From NCBI RefSeq assembly GCF_026790065.1, contig NZ_JALAMO010000012.1:84484-148483 (forward strand): DNA of 64,000 nucleotides, given 5' to 3'. This document shows positions 35,193 to 44,127 of the stretch, one piece after another (position 1 is the stretch's first letter; each line of letters opens with the position of its first letter). Under the pieces are notes generated by a model that worked only from the letters and a program-made list of their open reading frames with translations, was not told the origin of the DNA and ran no database searches. The DNA comes from Bacillus sp. N13C7. Lineage in GTDB: Bacteria; Bacillota; Bacilli; Bacillales; Bacillaceae. The position numbers were made by a program, and so were the translations under genes.

Positions 35193-37846
35193 GAGCAATC
35201 ATCAAATTCAAGTGGGCCATTGCAGCGGTTATATTAGCACTTACCGTCGTTTTGAGTTTGTTTTCTCCGAACTTAAAGGAGCTGGCCAATCAAAAGGGGC
35301 AGGCCCAGCTTCCTGCAAATGCTGTTTCAGAAAGAGCAAATGCCATTTTAAAACAAGCGGGAGAAGACAATAATTCGATCAGTATCGTCTTTACATTAGA
35401 TCACGCTTTGAAGAAAGAAACAGAGGATCGGCTCCGGACAATGATCGATAAAGTCAAAAAGATCGACGGTGTAGAAGAAGTAACGTCTCCACTGACAGCA
35501 GAAAAAGAAGTCAAAGACCAATTGATTTCAAAAGACAAGAAAACGATTCTCATTCCTGTCACGATTACAGGTTCTGATAAAAAAGCGGAAAAAATCGCGG
35601 ATGACATTTATCACATCGTTCCTGATGATTTAACGGCCTATATTACGGGAGCCTCTCTCATCAATCAGGATTTCGCTCACAGCTCAGAGGAAGGGCTCAA
35701 GAAAACGGAAGTGATCACAGTCTGCTTGATCATCGGTTTACTGCTGATCGTGTTTCGATCTGTTGTGACGCCTTTTATCCCGATTGTAGTTGTCGGTTTC
35801 TCTTATCTGATCAGTCAATCCATACTGGGCATCCTTGTGTACAATGTTGATTTTCCTATCTCGACGTTTACGCAAACCTTCTTAGTCGCCATCCTGTTCG
35901 GGATCGGAACGGATTACTGCATTCTGCTTCTTACCCGATTCCGTGAAGAGTTAGCAAACGGGCATGACAAAAAAGAAGCGGCGCTTATCGCTTACCGTAC
36001 TGGAGGAAAAACCTTATTTATCAGCGGATTTGCGGTATTGATCGGATTTTCCGCCTTAGGATTTGCAAAGTTTGCGATTTTCCAATCTGCAGTAGGAGTC
36101 GCAGTCGGTGTAGGGATCTTAATGGTCATCCTCTATACACTGCTTCCATTATTTATGGTAACGTTGGGTGAAAAATTATTTTGGCCTTCTAAGAAAGTGC
36201 TGTCGCACAGTGACAACAAATTATGGGCGTTTCTCGGCAGGCATTCTGTTGTGCGTCCGTTTCTGTTTATTGTCATCACGGTGATTATCACGCTACCGTT
36301 CATTTTGACCTATGATGACCAGATTTCATTTGATTCGACTGCGGAAATCAGCAGTGATTATAAATCAGTAAAAGCTCTCGAAGCCATCAAGGATGGATTC
36401 GGTGAAGGGAAAGCGTTCCCGATCAATGTTGTCGTGAAAGGAGACAAAGATCTTACAACAGCTGATACAATCCCTTATCTCGGAAATATCAGCAAAGCGA
36501 TCGAGAAAGTCGAACATGTTGACTCTGTCATGACCATCACGCAGCCGACTGGTGAAAAAATCATAGATTTATATATTGATAAACAGCTAGGCTCGGTTTC
36601 AGACGGACTGGATAAGACGGTAAAAGGAATCGCTGATGTCCAAAGCGGTTTAACGGATATAGAAAACGGGTTGAATCAAATGGCGGGGCAAACCGGCTCA
36701 GCCTCAAATAGCAGGTCCGGCGGTTCACTGGGCGATGTGGCAGACGGATTGGGCAAAATCAATCAGCAGCTGCAGCTCGTGAGCAAACAGATTTCCCAAA
36801 CCGGCAATACTGCACAGACTGTGCAGCAGCTTACGGCAATCAGCGGACAGCTTGGACAGATTCAAACCGGACTTGAACAAGCGAATCAGCAGCTCTCAGG
36901 CCAGCAAGCACAAGCCGGAACGCTGACAGAAAGCCTGAAGAAGCTGGCCGGGGGCGTGAAGAGTGCAAATGATGGCCTGACGAAAATCTCTGACGGCATG
37001 ACAGCTTCCAGTGATATGTTAGAGAACATGAGCAAAAGTTCAACCGTAAGGGATACAGGCATATTCATTCCTGATCAAGTCATGAAGGATAAAGACTTTA
37101 AGAAGTCAATTGACCAATATTCCTTTGCAGACGGCAAAGGCATACAATTAAGCGTCGTCCTGGACTCTAATCCTTATTCAGAACAAGCCATTACAACAAT
37201 AAACCAAATCAAAAAAGCTGTAGCAAACGAAGTGGACGGCACTCCTCTCGAGGATGCACAGATCGTATACGGCGGGGTCACGAGTGTGAATGCTGACTTA
37301 AAAGAGCTATCCACAACGGACTTCTCCAGAACAATGGTGATCATGATTATTGGGCTGTTTATCGTGTTAACGATTTTGTTCCGTTCAATGATCAAGCCGA
37401 TTTATATGATTGCGTCACTGCTGCTGACGTACTATACGTCGATATCCATAACAGAATTAATTTTTGTAAATGGCTTAGGAAACGCCGGCGTCAGCTGGGC
37501 AGTACCGTTCTTCAGCTTTGTCATCTTGATCGCGTTAGGCGTGGATTATTCGATCTTCTTGCTGGACCGATTTAAGGAAGAGGTGCACCTCGGCATTGCA
37601 CAAGGTGTTGTCAGATCAATGAGCAAAATGGGATCCGTCATTATTACGGCGGCCATTATTTTGGCCGGCACGTTCGCGGCGATGATGCCTTCAGGCGTCA
37701 ATACGCTGATGCAGGTGGCAAGTGTCATTATTATCGGTCTCTTGCTTTACGGTCTTGTCATTCTTCCGCTCTTCATTCCGGCAATCATCATGACTTTTGG
37801 CGAAGGCAACTGGTGGCCGTTTGGCAGGAAGAAAATCAAAGAATAA
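35189..37846 (+). CDS. ydgH: RND/MMPL-family transporter YdgH
   Basis: 885 residues. Two MMPL repeats with the Asp-Tyr signatures FGIGTDYCILLLTRFREEL and LGVDYSIFLLDRFKEEV. The second extracellular domain is enlarged by ~150 residues rich in Gln/Gly/Ser (VSDGLDKTVKGIADVQSGLT; GQLGQIQTGLEQANQQLSGQ), with heptad-like spacing that should form a coiled-coil stalk, a feature of YhgE/Pip-like and MMPL proteins of Firmicutes. It exports an unknown lipid or drug. Operon with ydgG. Confidence 0.9.
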   Translation: MRAIIKFKWAIAAVILALTVVLSLFSPNLKELANQKGQAQLPANAVSERANAILKQAGEDNNSISIVFTLDHALKKETEDRLRTMIDKVKKIDGVEEVTSPLTAEKEVKDQLISKDKKTILIPVTITGSDKKAEKIADDIYHIVPDDLTAYITGASLINQDFAHSSEEGLKKTEVITVCLIIGLLLIVFRSVVTPFIPIVVVGFSYLISQSILGILVYNVDFPISTFTQTFLVAILFGIGTDYCILLLTRFREELANGHDKKEAALIAYRTGGKTLFISGFAVLIGFSALGFAKFAIFQSAVGVAVGVGILMVILYTLLPLFMVTLGEKLFWPSKKVLSHSDNKLWAFLGRHSVVRPFLFIVITVIITLPFILTYDDQISFDSTAEISSDYKSVKALEAIKDGFGEGKAFPINVVVKGDKDLTTADTIPYLGNISKAIEKVEHVDSVMTITQPTGEKIIDLYIDKQLGSVSDGLDKTVKGIADVQSGLTDIENGLNQMAGQTGSASNSRSGGSLGDVADGLGKINQQLQLVSKQISQTGNTAQTVQQLTAISGQLGQIQTGLEQANQQLSGQQAQAGTLTESLKKLAGGVKSANDGLTKISDGMTASSDMLENMSKSSTVRDTGIFIPDQVMKDKDFKKSIDQYSFADGKGIQLSVVLDSNPYSEQAITTINQIKKAVANEVDGTPLEDAQIVYGGVTSVNADLKELSTTDFSRTMVIMIIGLFIVLTILFRSMIKPIYMIASLLLTYYTSISITELIFVNGLGNAGVSWAVPFFSFVILIALGVDYSIFLLDRFKEEVHLGIAQGVVRSMSKMGSVIITAAIILAGTFAAMMPSGVNTLMQVASVIIIGLLLYGLVILPLFIPAIIMTFGEGNWWPFGRKKIKE

Positions 37847-37869
37847 CAGAGAGAAGAGTGATTGGACAA

Positions 37870-37906
37870 AAAGAGCCCAGAAAATAAGTCTGGGCTCTTT
37901 GTTTTA
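37870..37906. terminator. Terminator between ydgH and ydgI
   Basis: Perfect stem AAAGAGCCCAGA / TCTGGGCTCTTT, seven-base loop, T-rich on the plus side and preceded by A-run. Confidence 0.92.
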
Positions 37907-38533
37907 TTTCCATTCTGCAATTGTATCAATCGGCAGACGGTAGGAAGCATAGCCTTCGTCTGCTGCTTTTCCAATAGAAAGAAGCATGACCGGTACATAA
38001 CGTTCCTTATCTAAACCGAACGTTTCTGCGATGTTTTCTTTATCGTATCCGCCGATCGCGTTTGTATCATAGCCGTGCGCACGTGCAGTCAGCATCAGCT
38101 GCATGGAAACAAGACCTCCGTCAATCAGGATTGTTTCGCGGTTCACCTGTGCCGGAAGCTTTTCAAAATGAGCGGTCAGCGCGGCAATTTGTCTGTCTTT
38201 GACTTCCTGCGGCATGTAACCGAGTTCCACGGCTTTTGAATAGATTTCTTCTAGGTAATCTGCATTGTTCATATCTGCAAATACAGCGATGACGGCAGAT
38301 GATGTTGTGACTTGCGTTTGGTTAAAGCTTGCAAGCGGTGCGAGCTTTTCTTTTCCTTCCGGGCTGTCAATGACGAGAAAGCGCCATGGCTGCGCGTTGA
38401 CAGAAGATGGAGCAGTTGTTGCTTCTTCTAAGATTTCTGTCATTTCTTCTTTGCTGATTTTCACTGTCGGATCATAGTTGCGAATTGAACGGCGGCCTTT
38501 CATAATCTCCATAAAATCGTTTGTTTTGATCAT
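37904..38533 (-). CDS. ydgI: NAD(P)H nitroreductase YdgI
   Basis: 209 residues. Nitroreductase fold: FMN-binding Arg cluster MKGRRSIRNYDPTVKISKEE, the TAPSSVNAQPWRFLVIDSPE segment, and LLSIGKAADEGYASYRLPID at the end. NfsB-like; it reduces quinones or nitro compounds. It lies 15 bases after ydgJ on the same strand, so the MarR protein YdgJ probably controls it. Confidence 0.9.
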   Translation of the reverse strand: MIKTNDFMEIMKGRRSIRNYDPTVKISKEEMTEILEEATTAPSSVNAQPWRFLVIDSPEGKEKLAPLASFNQTQVTTSSAVIAVFADMNNADYLEEIYSKAVELGYMPQEVKDRQIAALTAHFEKLPAQVNRETILIDGGLVSMQLMLTARAHGYDTNAIGGYDKENIAETFGLDKERYVPVMLLSIGKAADEGYASYRLPIDTIAEWK

Positions 38534-38548
38534 GTTGATACACTCCTC

Positions 38549-38983
38549 TTATGCTTCAATATTGTCTATGTTGTTCCGCATGCGCGCCAGCACATCAATG
38601 AGCAGGCGGCGCTCGTCTGCACTTACATTTGCAAGCATTTCCTTCATGAAACGCTCCTTTTCTTTCTTTGAAGACTCGATTCGCTCTCTTCCCTGATCTG
38701 TTAACCGGACAAGGGTGATGCGGTTGTCTTCAGGCTTGCGCCGCCTTGAGACCATGCCTTTGGCTTCCAGCTGTTTCAGGTGTCTAGTGACGGCTGCGCT
38801 ATCAATATTTACTTTCTTTTGAAGGTCGCTTTGACTAATCTCATCTGCATGATAAAGCAATGTCAGCAATTCCAAACGAGATTGGCTGATGCCCGTGCAT
38901 GCCTCGAACTTCATGCCAATCACCTTGTTCACGCCTTGCAGCTGATATAAAATCTCGGCTTCCTCTGAACAAAATGACGCCAA
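38549..38983 (-). CDS. ydgJ: MarR-family regulator YdgJ
   Basis: 144 residues if started at TTG 38983 (reads LASFCSEEAEILYQLQGVNK), which has AGGAAGG at good spacing; the frame stays open to 39043 but that extension has no site. MarR fold: ISQSRLELLTLLYHADEISQ, KVNIDSAAVTRHLKQLEAKG, and wing RRRKPEDNRITLVRLTDQGR. First gene of ydgJ-ydgI. A Cys near the N-terminus could be a redox sensor, as in related quinone-sensing MarR proteins; not proven. Confidence 0.85.
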   Translation of the reverse strand: MASFCSEEAEILYQLQGVNKVIGMKFEACTGISQSRLELLTLLYHADEISQSDLQKKVNIDSAAVTRHLKQLEAKGMVSRRRKPEDNRITLVRLTDQGRERIESSKKEKERFMKEMLANVSADERRLLIDVLARMRNNIDNIEA

Positions 38984-39124
38984 AACCCATCCCTTCCTTC
39001 TTGTCAAAACTATTAATTGATATATCAATGATTGACACATCAACTAATATACAACGATGGATTTCATCTTGCAAGCCATTTGCATATTCGAACAACCTCC
39101 CAGCGTTAACTGGGAGGTTGTTAG

Positions 39125-39265
39125 TCATCCTTGCGGCTCCGGATAGTACATCAGCAGAAAAAAGCTGGCCGTTTCTTCAAATGAATTAATGTAGCTGTGC
39201 GGGGTAGTCCCTGTAAACTGCAAGGCGTCTCCAGAGGTGAGTGCACACCTGACCGTTTATACTGA
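39125..39265 (-). pseudogene. 3' relic of an XRE-cupin transcriptional regulator
   Basis: On the minus strand the frame ending at TGA 39127-39125 reads ALTSGDALQFTGTTPHSYIN then SFEETASFFLLMYYPEPQG. This is the C-terminal cupin strand set of XRE-cupin regulators (GD-x-x-x-F ... PHSYxN). It runs into an in-frame stop at about 39265 and has no N-terminal helix-turn-helix, so it is a truncated remnant. Confidence 0.65.
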
Positions 39266-39354
39266 TTCCCTTTTTGTTGCACTTTGCCGGAGTCCGTGCT
39301 CAAGTGGATTTCCTATGTGCCGGTGTGTAGACAGCGCTTGTCGTAAAGGATTGT

Positions 39355-39504
39355 ATGATTCAGTCTAATAATACTGTGCAATTGAATTGGCCTGCAGCCG
39401 TCATCTTGATCCCGCCTCTCTTGATTGCGATGAAAACAAAAAGCTTGTCCAATACTGTGATCAGCGGTGTACTTCTTATGGCGGGTTTGCGATTATGGGC
39501 ATAA
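39355..39504 (+). pseudogene. 3' relic of an AzlD-like branched-chain amino acid exporter subunit
   Basis: A 49-codon frame reads NTVQLNWPAAVILIPPLLIA then MKTKSLSNTVISGVLLMAGL and RLWA-stop, the last two helices of an AzlD subunit. No ribosome binding site and no AzlC upstream. Together with the cupin relic on the opposite strand it suggests a deleted regulator/azlCD locus. The remainder of 38984-39689 holds no gene. Confidence 0.55.
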
Positions 39505-39689
39505 AACAAGATCAGCATACTTGATCAGGACAGTAGACCCTGATTTTTTGTATCTCTCGTTCAAGCTTTAAAGCTGCTTTCACAGGCTGAGAGTTATGAT
39601 ACAATATACAAATGTTTCACAGCTTCAATCCATCGTTGGAGCTGACATCCATTATATAAGGGACTAGGTTGAAGGGAAGGTTTGATAAC

Positions 39690-40895
39690 ATGCTGCACAA
39701 TCCAACTGGAAAAGAACGCTTGGCACTAGCGTTTCTGCTCGGCATGCTTGCTATATTGGGCCCGCTTAATATAGATATGTATTTGCCAAGTTTTCCTGAA
39801 ATCGCGGAAGATTTATCAGCAAGTGCTTCACTTGTTCAGTTAAGTTTAACAGCCTGTCTGGTCGGGCTTACGATCGGCCAGCTGATTGTCGGGCCGGTCA
39901 GCGATGCGCAGGGAAGACGAAAACCGCTATTAATCTGTATCTTTTTATTTGCGTTATCTTCTCTGTTTTGTGCGCTTTCGCCCAATATTACAACATTAGT
40001 GGGTGCGCGTTTTATACAGGGATTAACCGCTTCCGCAGGGCTTGTGCTGTCTCGCGCAATCGTCCGCGATGTATTTACTGGAAGAGAGCTTTCTAAATTT
40101 TTCTCGCTGTTAATGGTCATTACAGCTGTTGCGCCAATGGTTGCGCCAATGACAGGCGGTGCTATTTTGCTATTGCCATTTGCAACGTGGCATACAATTT
40201 TTCACGTATTAACGATCATCGGATTTTTACTAGTTCTTTTGATTGCTTTTCGTCTAAAAGAAACACTGCCGCCGGAAAAACGGATTCCAAGCTCAATCGG
40301 AACATCTGTTAAAACGATGGGCAGCCTGCTGAAGGATCGATCCTTTATGGGGTATGCGTTAACGGTCGGGTTTATTCACGGGGGAAGCTTTGCATATGTG
40401 TCCGGTACGCCTTTTGTATACCAGGATATCTATGGAGTGTCGCCGCAGGTGTTTAGTATTCTTTTCGGCATTAACGGCCTGGCGATTATATCGGGCAGCT
40501 TTATGATCGGGCGCTTTGGCGGAATCATTCATGAGAAGAGCCTGCTTCGCATCGCAGTCATTACGGCTATGATAGCGACCGCTGTGCTTTTGACCATGAC
40601 CATGATTCACGGCCCTCTCGCTACATTAGTCATATCCATTTTCATTTACATGATTACGATCGGCATGGTTCTGACCAGCACGTTTACGCTTGCCATGGAG
40701 AGGCAGGGGCACCGTGCCGGAAGTGCAAGTGCGCTGCTCGGCATGCTCCCGCTGCTCCTCGGTTCGATCGTGTCGCCGCTTGTAGGCATTAACGAGACGA
40801 CAGCCATTCCGATGGGAGCGATCATGTTTGTGACAGCGGTCATGGGCGCACTGGCGTTTTTTGGATTAACGAAAGAACGAGTGAAGCAAAACTGA
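39690..40895 (+). CDS. ydgK: Bcr/CflA-family MFS drug transporter YdgK
   Basis: 401 residues, start at ATG 39690 after GAAGGGAAGG; an in-frame TTG seven codons earlier is embedded in that site. Twelve membrane segments. Bcr/CflA signatures: LGMLAILGPLNIDMYLPSFP in helix 1, IVGPVSDAQGRRKPLLICIF as motif A, and TASAGLVLSRAIVRDVFTGR. Likely exports sulfonamide/bicyclomycin-type drugs or dipeptides. Own terminator follows. Confidence 0.9.
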   Translation: MLHNPTGKERLALAFLLGMLAILGPLNIDMYLPSFPEIAEDLSASASLVQLSLTACLVGLTIGQLIVGPVSDAQGRRKPLLICIFLFALSSLFCALSPNITTLVGARFIQGLTASAGLVLSRAIVRDVFTGRELSKFFSLLMVITAVAPMVAPMTGGAILLLPFATWHTIFHVLTIIGFLLVLLIAFRLKETLPPEKRIPSSIGTSVKTMGSLLKDRSFMGYALTVGFIHGGSFAYVSGTPFVYQDIYGVSPQVFSILFGINGLAIISGSFMIGRFGGIIHEKSLLRIAVITAMIATAVLLTMTMIHGPLATLVISIFIYMITIGMVLTSTFTLAMERQGHRAGSASALLGMLPLLLGSIVSPLVGINETTAIPMGAIMFVTAVMGALAFFGLTKERVKQN

Positions 40896-40897
40896 TA

Positions 40898-40933
40898 AAA
40901 AGAACCTGACATGACGTCAGGTTCTTTGTTTTT
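40898..40933. terminator. Terminator between ydgK and ydhB
   Basis: Perfect stem AAAGAACCTGAC / GTCAGGTTCTTT with five-base loop, then T-rich; serves both convergent genes. Confidence 0.9.
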
Positions 40934-40935
40934 AT

Positions 40936-41673
40936 TTAGAATAACAACAGCAGGCCCGCAATCGCAGGAGTCAAGAAAATGGCCGATTTTAAGACCACCT
41001 TTGGCATGAGGTTGGTGAACTTCGCGCCTATATAGGCACCGCACATAGTGCCGACCAAAACTTTGATCAGCAATACATAATCGACAAATCCTTCTGTGAT
41101 ATATCCGATGCCTCCGCCTACAGCGAGAGGGATGATCACAAGCATTGTCGTTCCGACAGAATGGCGGATGGACAGGTTCAGCATAATCATTAAACCGATT
41201 TGAATAAAAGGGGCCGAACCGATGCCGAATGTGCCGGAAAGAACGCCGGCTGCAATTCCTAAGATGACCGCTCTCGTATACGTTGAAAGAGAGCTTTGAT
41301 TTACTTGTGCCTTCTCTTTTAAAAGAAACAATCTGATTAAAATGAGAATTGCAGATAAAAATAACATCCCAGCCGTCAAATAATGAAGCAAATCGGCCGG
41401 AATGAAAGCTGTCAGCTTAGCGCCGAAAAATGAGCCAACCGCAGCAAAGCATCCGACTGTCAATCCAATTTTCAGTTGAATGTTGCCCTCGCGATAGTGG
41501 CTGTACGCACCTGATAAACTGGTGAAAGCCATTCCGGCGAGGGAAGTACCTAAAGCCGTATGAATCGGAACATGGAATAGAAGAGTTAAAAGGGCAATGA
41601 CAAAGCCAGCTCCTCCGGCACCAATAAAGCCTAAAATAATACCGAGAAGAAACATAACAAAAATGATAAGCAT
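40936..41673 (-). CDS. ydhB: TauE/SafE-family sulfite/organic-anion exporter YdhB
   Basis: 245 residues, eight membrane segments in two repeats. Family features: FLLGIILGFIGAGGAGFVIA in the first repeat and ILGIAAGVLSGTFGIGSAPF in the second. The family moves sulfite, sulfoacetate, taurine-related or other organic anions. Ribosome binding site GGAGGAAAAA directly before ATG. Divergent from ydhC across ~240 bases that contain a strong hairpin. Confidence 0.88.
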   Translation of the reverse strand: MLIIFVMFLLGIILGFIGAGGAGFVIALLTLLFHVPIHTALGTSLAGMAFTSLSGAYSHYREGNIQLKIGLTVGCFAAVGSFFGAKLTAFIPADLLHYLTAGMLFLSAILILIRLFLLKEKAQVNQSSLSTYTRAVILGIAAGVLSGTFGIGSAPFIQIGLMIMLNLSIRHSVGTTMLVIIPLAVGGGIGYITEGFVDYVLLIKVLVGTMCGAYIGAKFTNLMPKVVLKSAIFLTPAIAGLLLLF

Positions 41674-41740
41674 ATTTTTTCCTCCATTGAAGATCTAAAA
41701 AAGTAATAGTGCGCTATTCTGGCGGAGGTATAGTGCCCTG

Positions 41741-41776
41741 CTGCCGATGAAAAACATGCCGGTTTTTCATCGGCAG
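41741..41776. promoter_or_regulatory. 14-bp perfect inverted repeat in the ydhB-ydhC divergent region
   Basis: CTGCCGATGAAAAA (41741-41754) and TTTTTCATCGGCAG (41763-41776) flank an eight-base loop. It lies about 70 bases upstream of the ydhB start, within its probable leader, and about 135 upstream of ydhC. It could be a transcription attenuator, an operator, or both. Confidence 0.55.
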
Positions 41777-41910
41777 TAGTCCGTCGACCGTCGTTCAGCA
41801 AACTTATCGTACCTCAGATTCTGAGATCTGACAAGGCAGTTTGTTGCTTCCCACTACCATCTGTTATATGATTTTGATGAAGAAAAGCCTATTTAAAAGA
41901 GGTATTATAT

Positions 41911-42585
41911 ATGGACGATTTTAAATTATACAAACCGACTCCTTACTACCTGCAATTTTATAACCAGCTGAAAAAAATGATCTTCAACGGGACTTTTAAG
42001 CCGGGGGAACGGATAAACGAAACACAGCTGGCGAAAAGCTTTGGCGTCAGCCGCTCTCCGATAAGGGAAGCCATGCGACTGCTTGAGAAAGACGGTTTGT
42101 TAAAAGCGGATGACCGCAATGGATTTTCCATCACATCGTTAACGGCAAAAGATGTAGATGAGATTTATAGAATCAGAATTCCGCTGGAACAGCTGGCAGT
42201 CGAGTTAGTCATAGACGAAGCAGATGAGGAAGAGCTGGCCATACTTGAAAAACAGCTTGAAATAACAGAAAAAGCCATTCACGACGGCACGGAAGATACA
42301 GAGATCATTCATTTAAACCAAAAATTTCATGAGCTGCTTGTTGATTTCAGCCATAACAGACATTTAAAAAATTTGCTTGAACATGTAAATGATCTAATTC
42401 ACTTTTGCAGAATCCTTAATTATACTGGCGACCATCGTGCAGAAACAATACTGAGTGAGCACCGCAAGATATTGGAAGAAGTGAAAAAGAAAAACAAAGA
42501 AGCAGCCAAACAGTATGTGATGGCTCATTTCAATCATGACTGTGAGCATTTGAAGCATGTGCTTGAACAAGGAAAAGAGAATTGA
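41911..42585 (+). CDS. ydhC: GntR/FadR-family regulator YdhC
   Basis: 224 residues. GntR winged helix 10-75 (MIFNGTFKPGERINETQLAK; SFGVSRSPIREAMRLLEKDG). The FCD effector domain follows at 85-215, with likely metal ligands in IHLNQKFHELLVDFSHNRHL and SEHRKILEEV. FCD proteins bind organic acids. Divergent from ydhB, an organic-anion exporter, so the pair may form one response; the ligand is unknown. Confidence 0.88.
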   Translation: MDDFKLYKPTPYYLQFYNQLKKMIFNGTFKPGERINETQLAKSFGVSRSPIREAMRLLEKDGLLKADDRNGFSITSLTAKDVDEIYRIRIPLEQLAVELVIDEADEEELAILEKQLEITEKAIHDGTEDTEIIHLNQKFHELLVDFSHNRHLKNLLEHVNDLIHFCRILNYTGDHRAETILSEHRKILEEVKKKNKEAAKQYVMAHFNHDCEHLKHVLEQGKEN

Positions 42586-42599
42586 TCAGCGTGATCCGG

Positions 42600-42631
42600 T
42601 ACCAAGGGGAGTTATCCTTGGTATTTTTTTT
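42600..42631 (+). terminator. ydhC terminator (ACCAAGG family)
   Basis: Stem GTACCAAGG / CCTTGGTAT with eight-base loop and a run of eight T. Confidence 0.88.
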
Positions 42632-42707
42632 GTATTCACAAACATATAATGGGGCTCCCATTAATAACATTTTATGATGGATTTATTAACAATAATGGGG
42701 GTTAAAC

Positions 42708-43970
42708 ATGTTTATCCATATCGTCCGGCCTGGTGATTCTTTGTTTTCCATAGGCAGAAGTTACGGTGCTTCTGTTGATCAAATCCGGGGTGTGAATGGG
42801 TTAGACGAAACGAATATCGTGCCGGGGCAGGCTCTTCTGATCCCTCTTTATGTGTACACAGTCCAGCCGGGAGACACCCTGACCGCGATTGCGGCAAAAT
42901 CGTTTGTTCCCTTAGAGCGACTGCGGGCCGCAAACCCTGGCATCAGTCCAAATACACTACAAGCTGGAGCAAAAATAACAATTCCTTCTATTTCAAATTA
43001 CATTGCGGGAACGTTAAGTTTTTACGTGCTCCGAAACCCTGACCTCGATCGGGAATTAATCAATGATTATGCACCATACTCGTCTTCGATTTCAATTTTC
43101 GAATACCACATTGCACCTAACGGCGACATTGCAAACCAATTGAATGATGCGGCCGCTATTGAGACAACATGGCAAAGACGAGTGACGCCGCTTGCCACCA
43201 TAACAAACCTTACATCAGAAGGCTTCAGTACAGAACTCGTCCACCAAGTCTTGAACAATCCGACAGCAAGAACCAATCTGGTCAACAATATTTATTACTT
43301 AGTCTCCACAAGGGGATATGGCGGTGTCACAATCGATTTTGAACAGGTGAGCGCAGCGGATCGAGATCTTTTCACTGGGTTTTTACGTCAGCTGAGAGAT
43401 CGTCTTCAGGCGGGAGGATATGTGCTGACGATAGCTGTTCCGGCAAAAACAAGCGATAATATCCCATGGCTGAGAGGCTACGATTACGGAGGAATAGGTG
43501 CGGTTGTCAATTATATGTTTATCATGGCTTATGATTGGCATCATGCCGGAAGCGAGCCAGGCCCTGTAGCACCGATTACTGAGATCAGGAGAACCATCGA
43601 GTTTGCGATTGCGCAGGTGCCGAGCAGGAAAATCATTATCGGAGTTCCGCTCTACGGGTACGACTGGATCATCCCGTACCAGCCGGGCACAGTTGCTTCA
43701 GCTATTTCAAATCAAAACGCAATCAAAACAGCGATGAGGTACCAAACCCCGATACAATATTCAGACGAATATCAATCACCGTTTTTTCGGTACAGTGATC
43801 AGCAGGGACGAACGCATGAAGTATGGTTTGAAGATGTCAGGAGCATGAGCCGGAAGATGCAGATCGTCCGCGAATACAGGTTACAGGCTATAGGCGCTTG
43901 GCAGTTAACCTTGGGCTTCACGCCAGGCCCATGGCTTCTGCGGAAATTTTTTACGATCAGAAAGGTTTAA
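42708..43970 (+). CDS. ydhD: Spore cortex/cell-wall glycosylase with two LysM and GH18-like domain (YdhD)
   Basis: 420 residues, no signal peptide. LysM repeats at ~1-46 (IHIVRPGDSLFSIGRSYGAS) and ~48-93 (VYTVQPGDTLTAIAAKSFVP). From ~100 a GH18-type barrel resembling YaaH/SleL: RGYGGVTIDFEQVSAADRDL carries the catalytic Asp/Glu, and MFIMAYDWHHAGSEPGPVAP and LYGYDWIIPYQPG follow. Lack of signal plus LysM is usual for spore-coat-associated enzymes made in the mother cell. It hydrolyses N-acetylglucosamine linkages in peptidoglycan. Confidence 0.9.
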   Translation: MFIHIVRPGDSLFSIGRSYGASVDQIRGVNGLDETNIVPGQALLIPLYVYTVQPGDTLTAIAAKSFVPLERLRAANPGISPNTLQAGAKITIPSISNYIAGTLSFYVLRNPDLDRELINDYAPYSSSISIFEYHIAPNGDIANQLNDAAAIETTWQRRVTPLATITNLTSEGFSTELVHQVLNNPTARTNLVNNIYYLVSTRGYGGVTIDFEQVSAADRDLFTGFLRQLRDRLQAGGYVLTIAVPAKTSDNIPWLRGYDYGGIGAVVNYMFIMAYDWHHAGSEPGPVAPITEIRRTIEFAIAQVPSRKIIIGVPLYGYDWIIPYQPGTVASAISNQNAIKTAMRYQTPIQYSDEYQSPFFRYSDQQGRTHEVWFEDVRSMSRKMQIVREYRLQAIGAWQLTLGFTPGPWLLRKFFTIRKV

Positions 43971-43974
43971 AAAA

Positions 43975-44001
43975 AGGCACCAGAGCTCGGTGTCGTTTTT
44001 T
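43975..44001 (+). terminator. ydhD terminator
   Basis: Imperfect stem GGCACCaGAGCTCgGTGtC followed by TTTTTTT. Confidence 0.75.
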
Positions 44002-44127
44002 TGATTCAGTCCGAGGAGCAGAATAGTTCAATCATTTGTCCCTTGCGCGGGATTAGTCTCCATTTTACGATTAGTAGTAGTCTGATCAACAAAGATCCAG
44101 AATACGATTTGAGAGGGAGTTGTCTAA

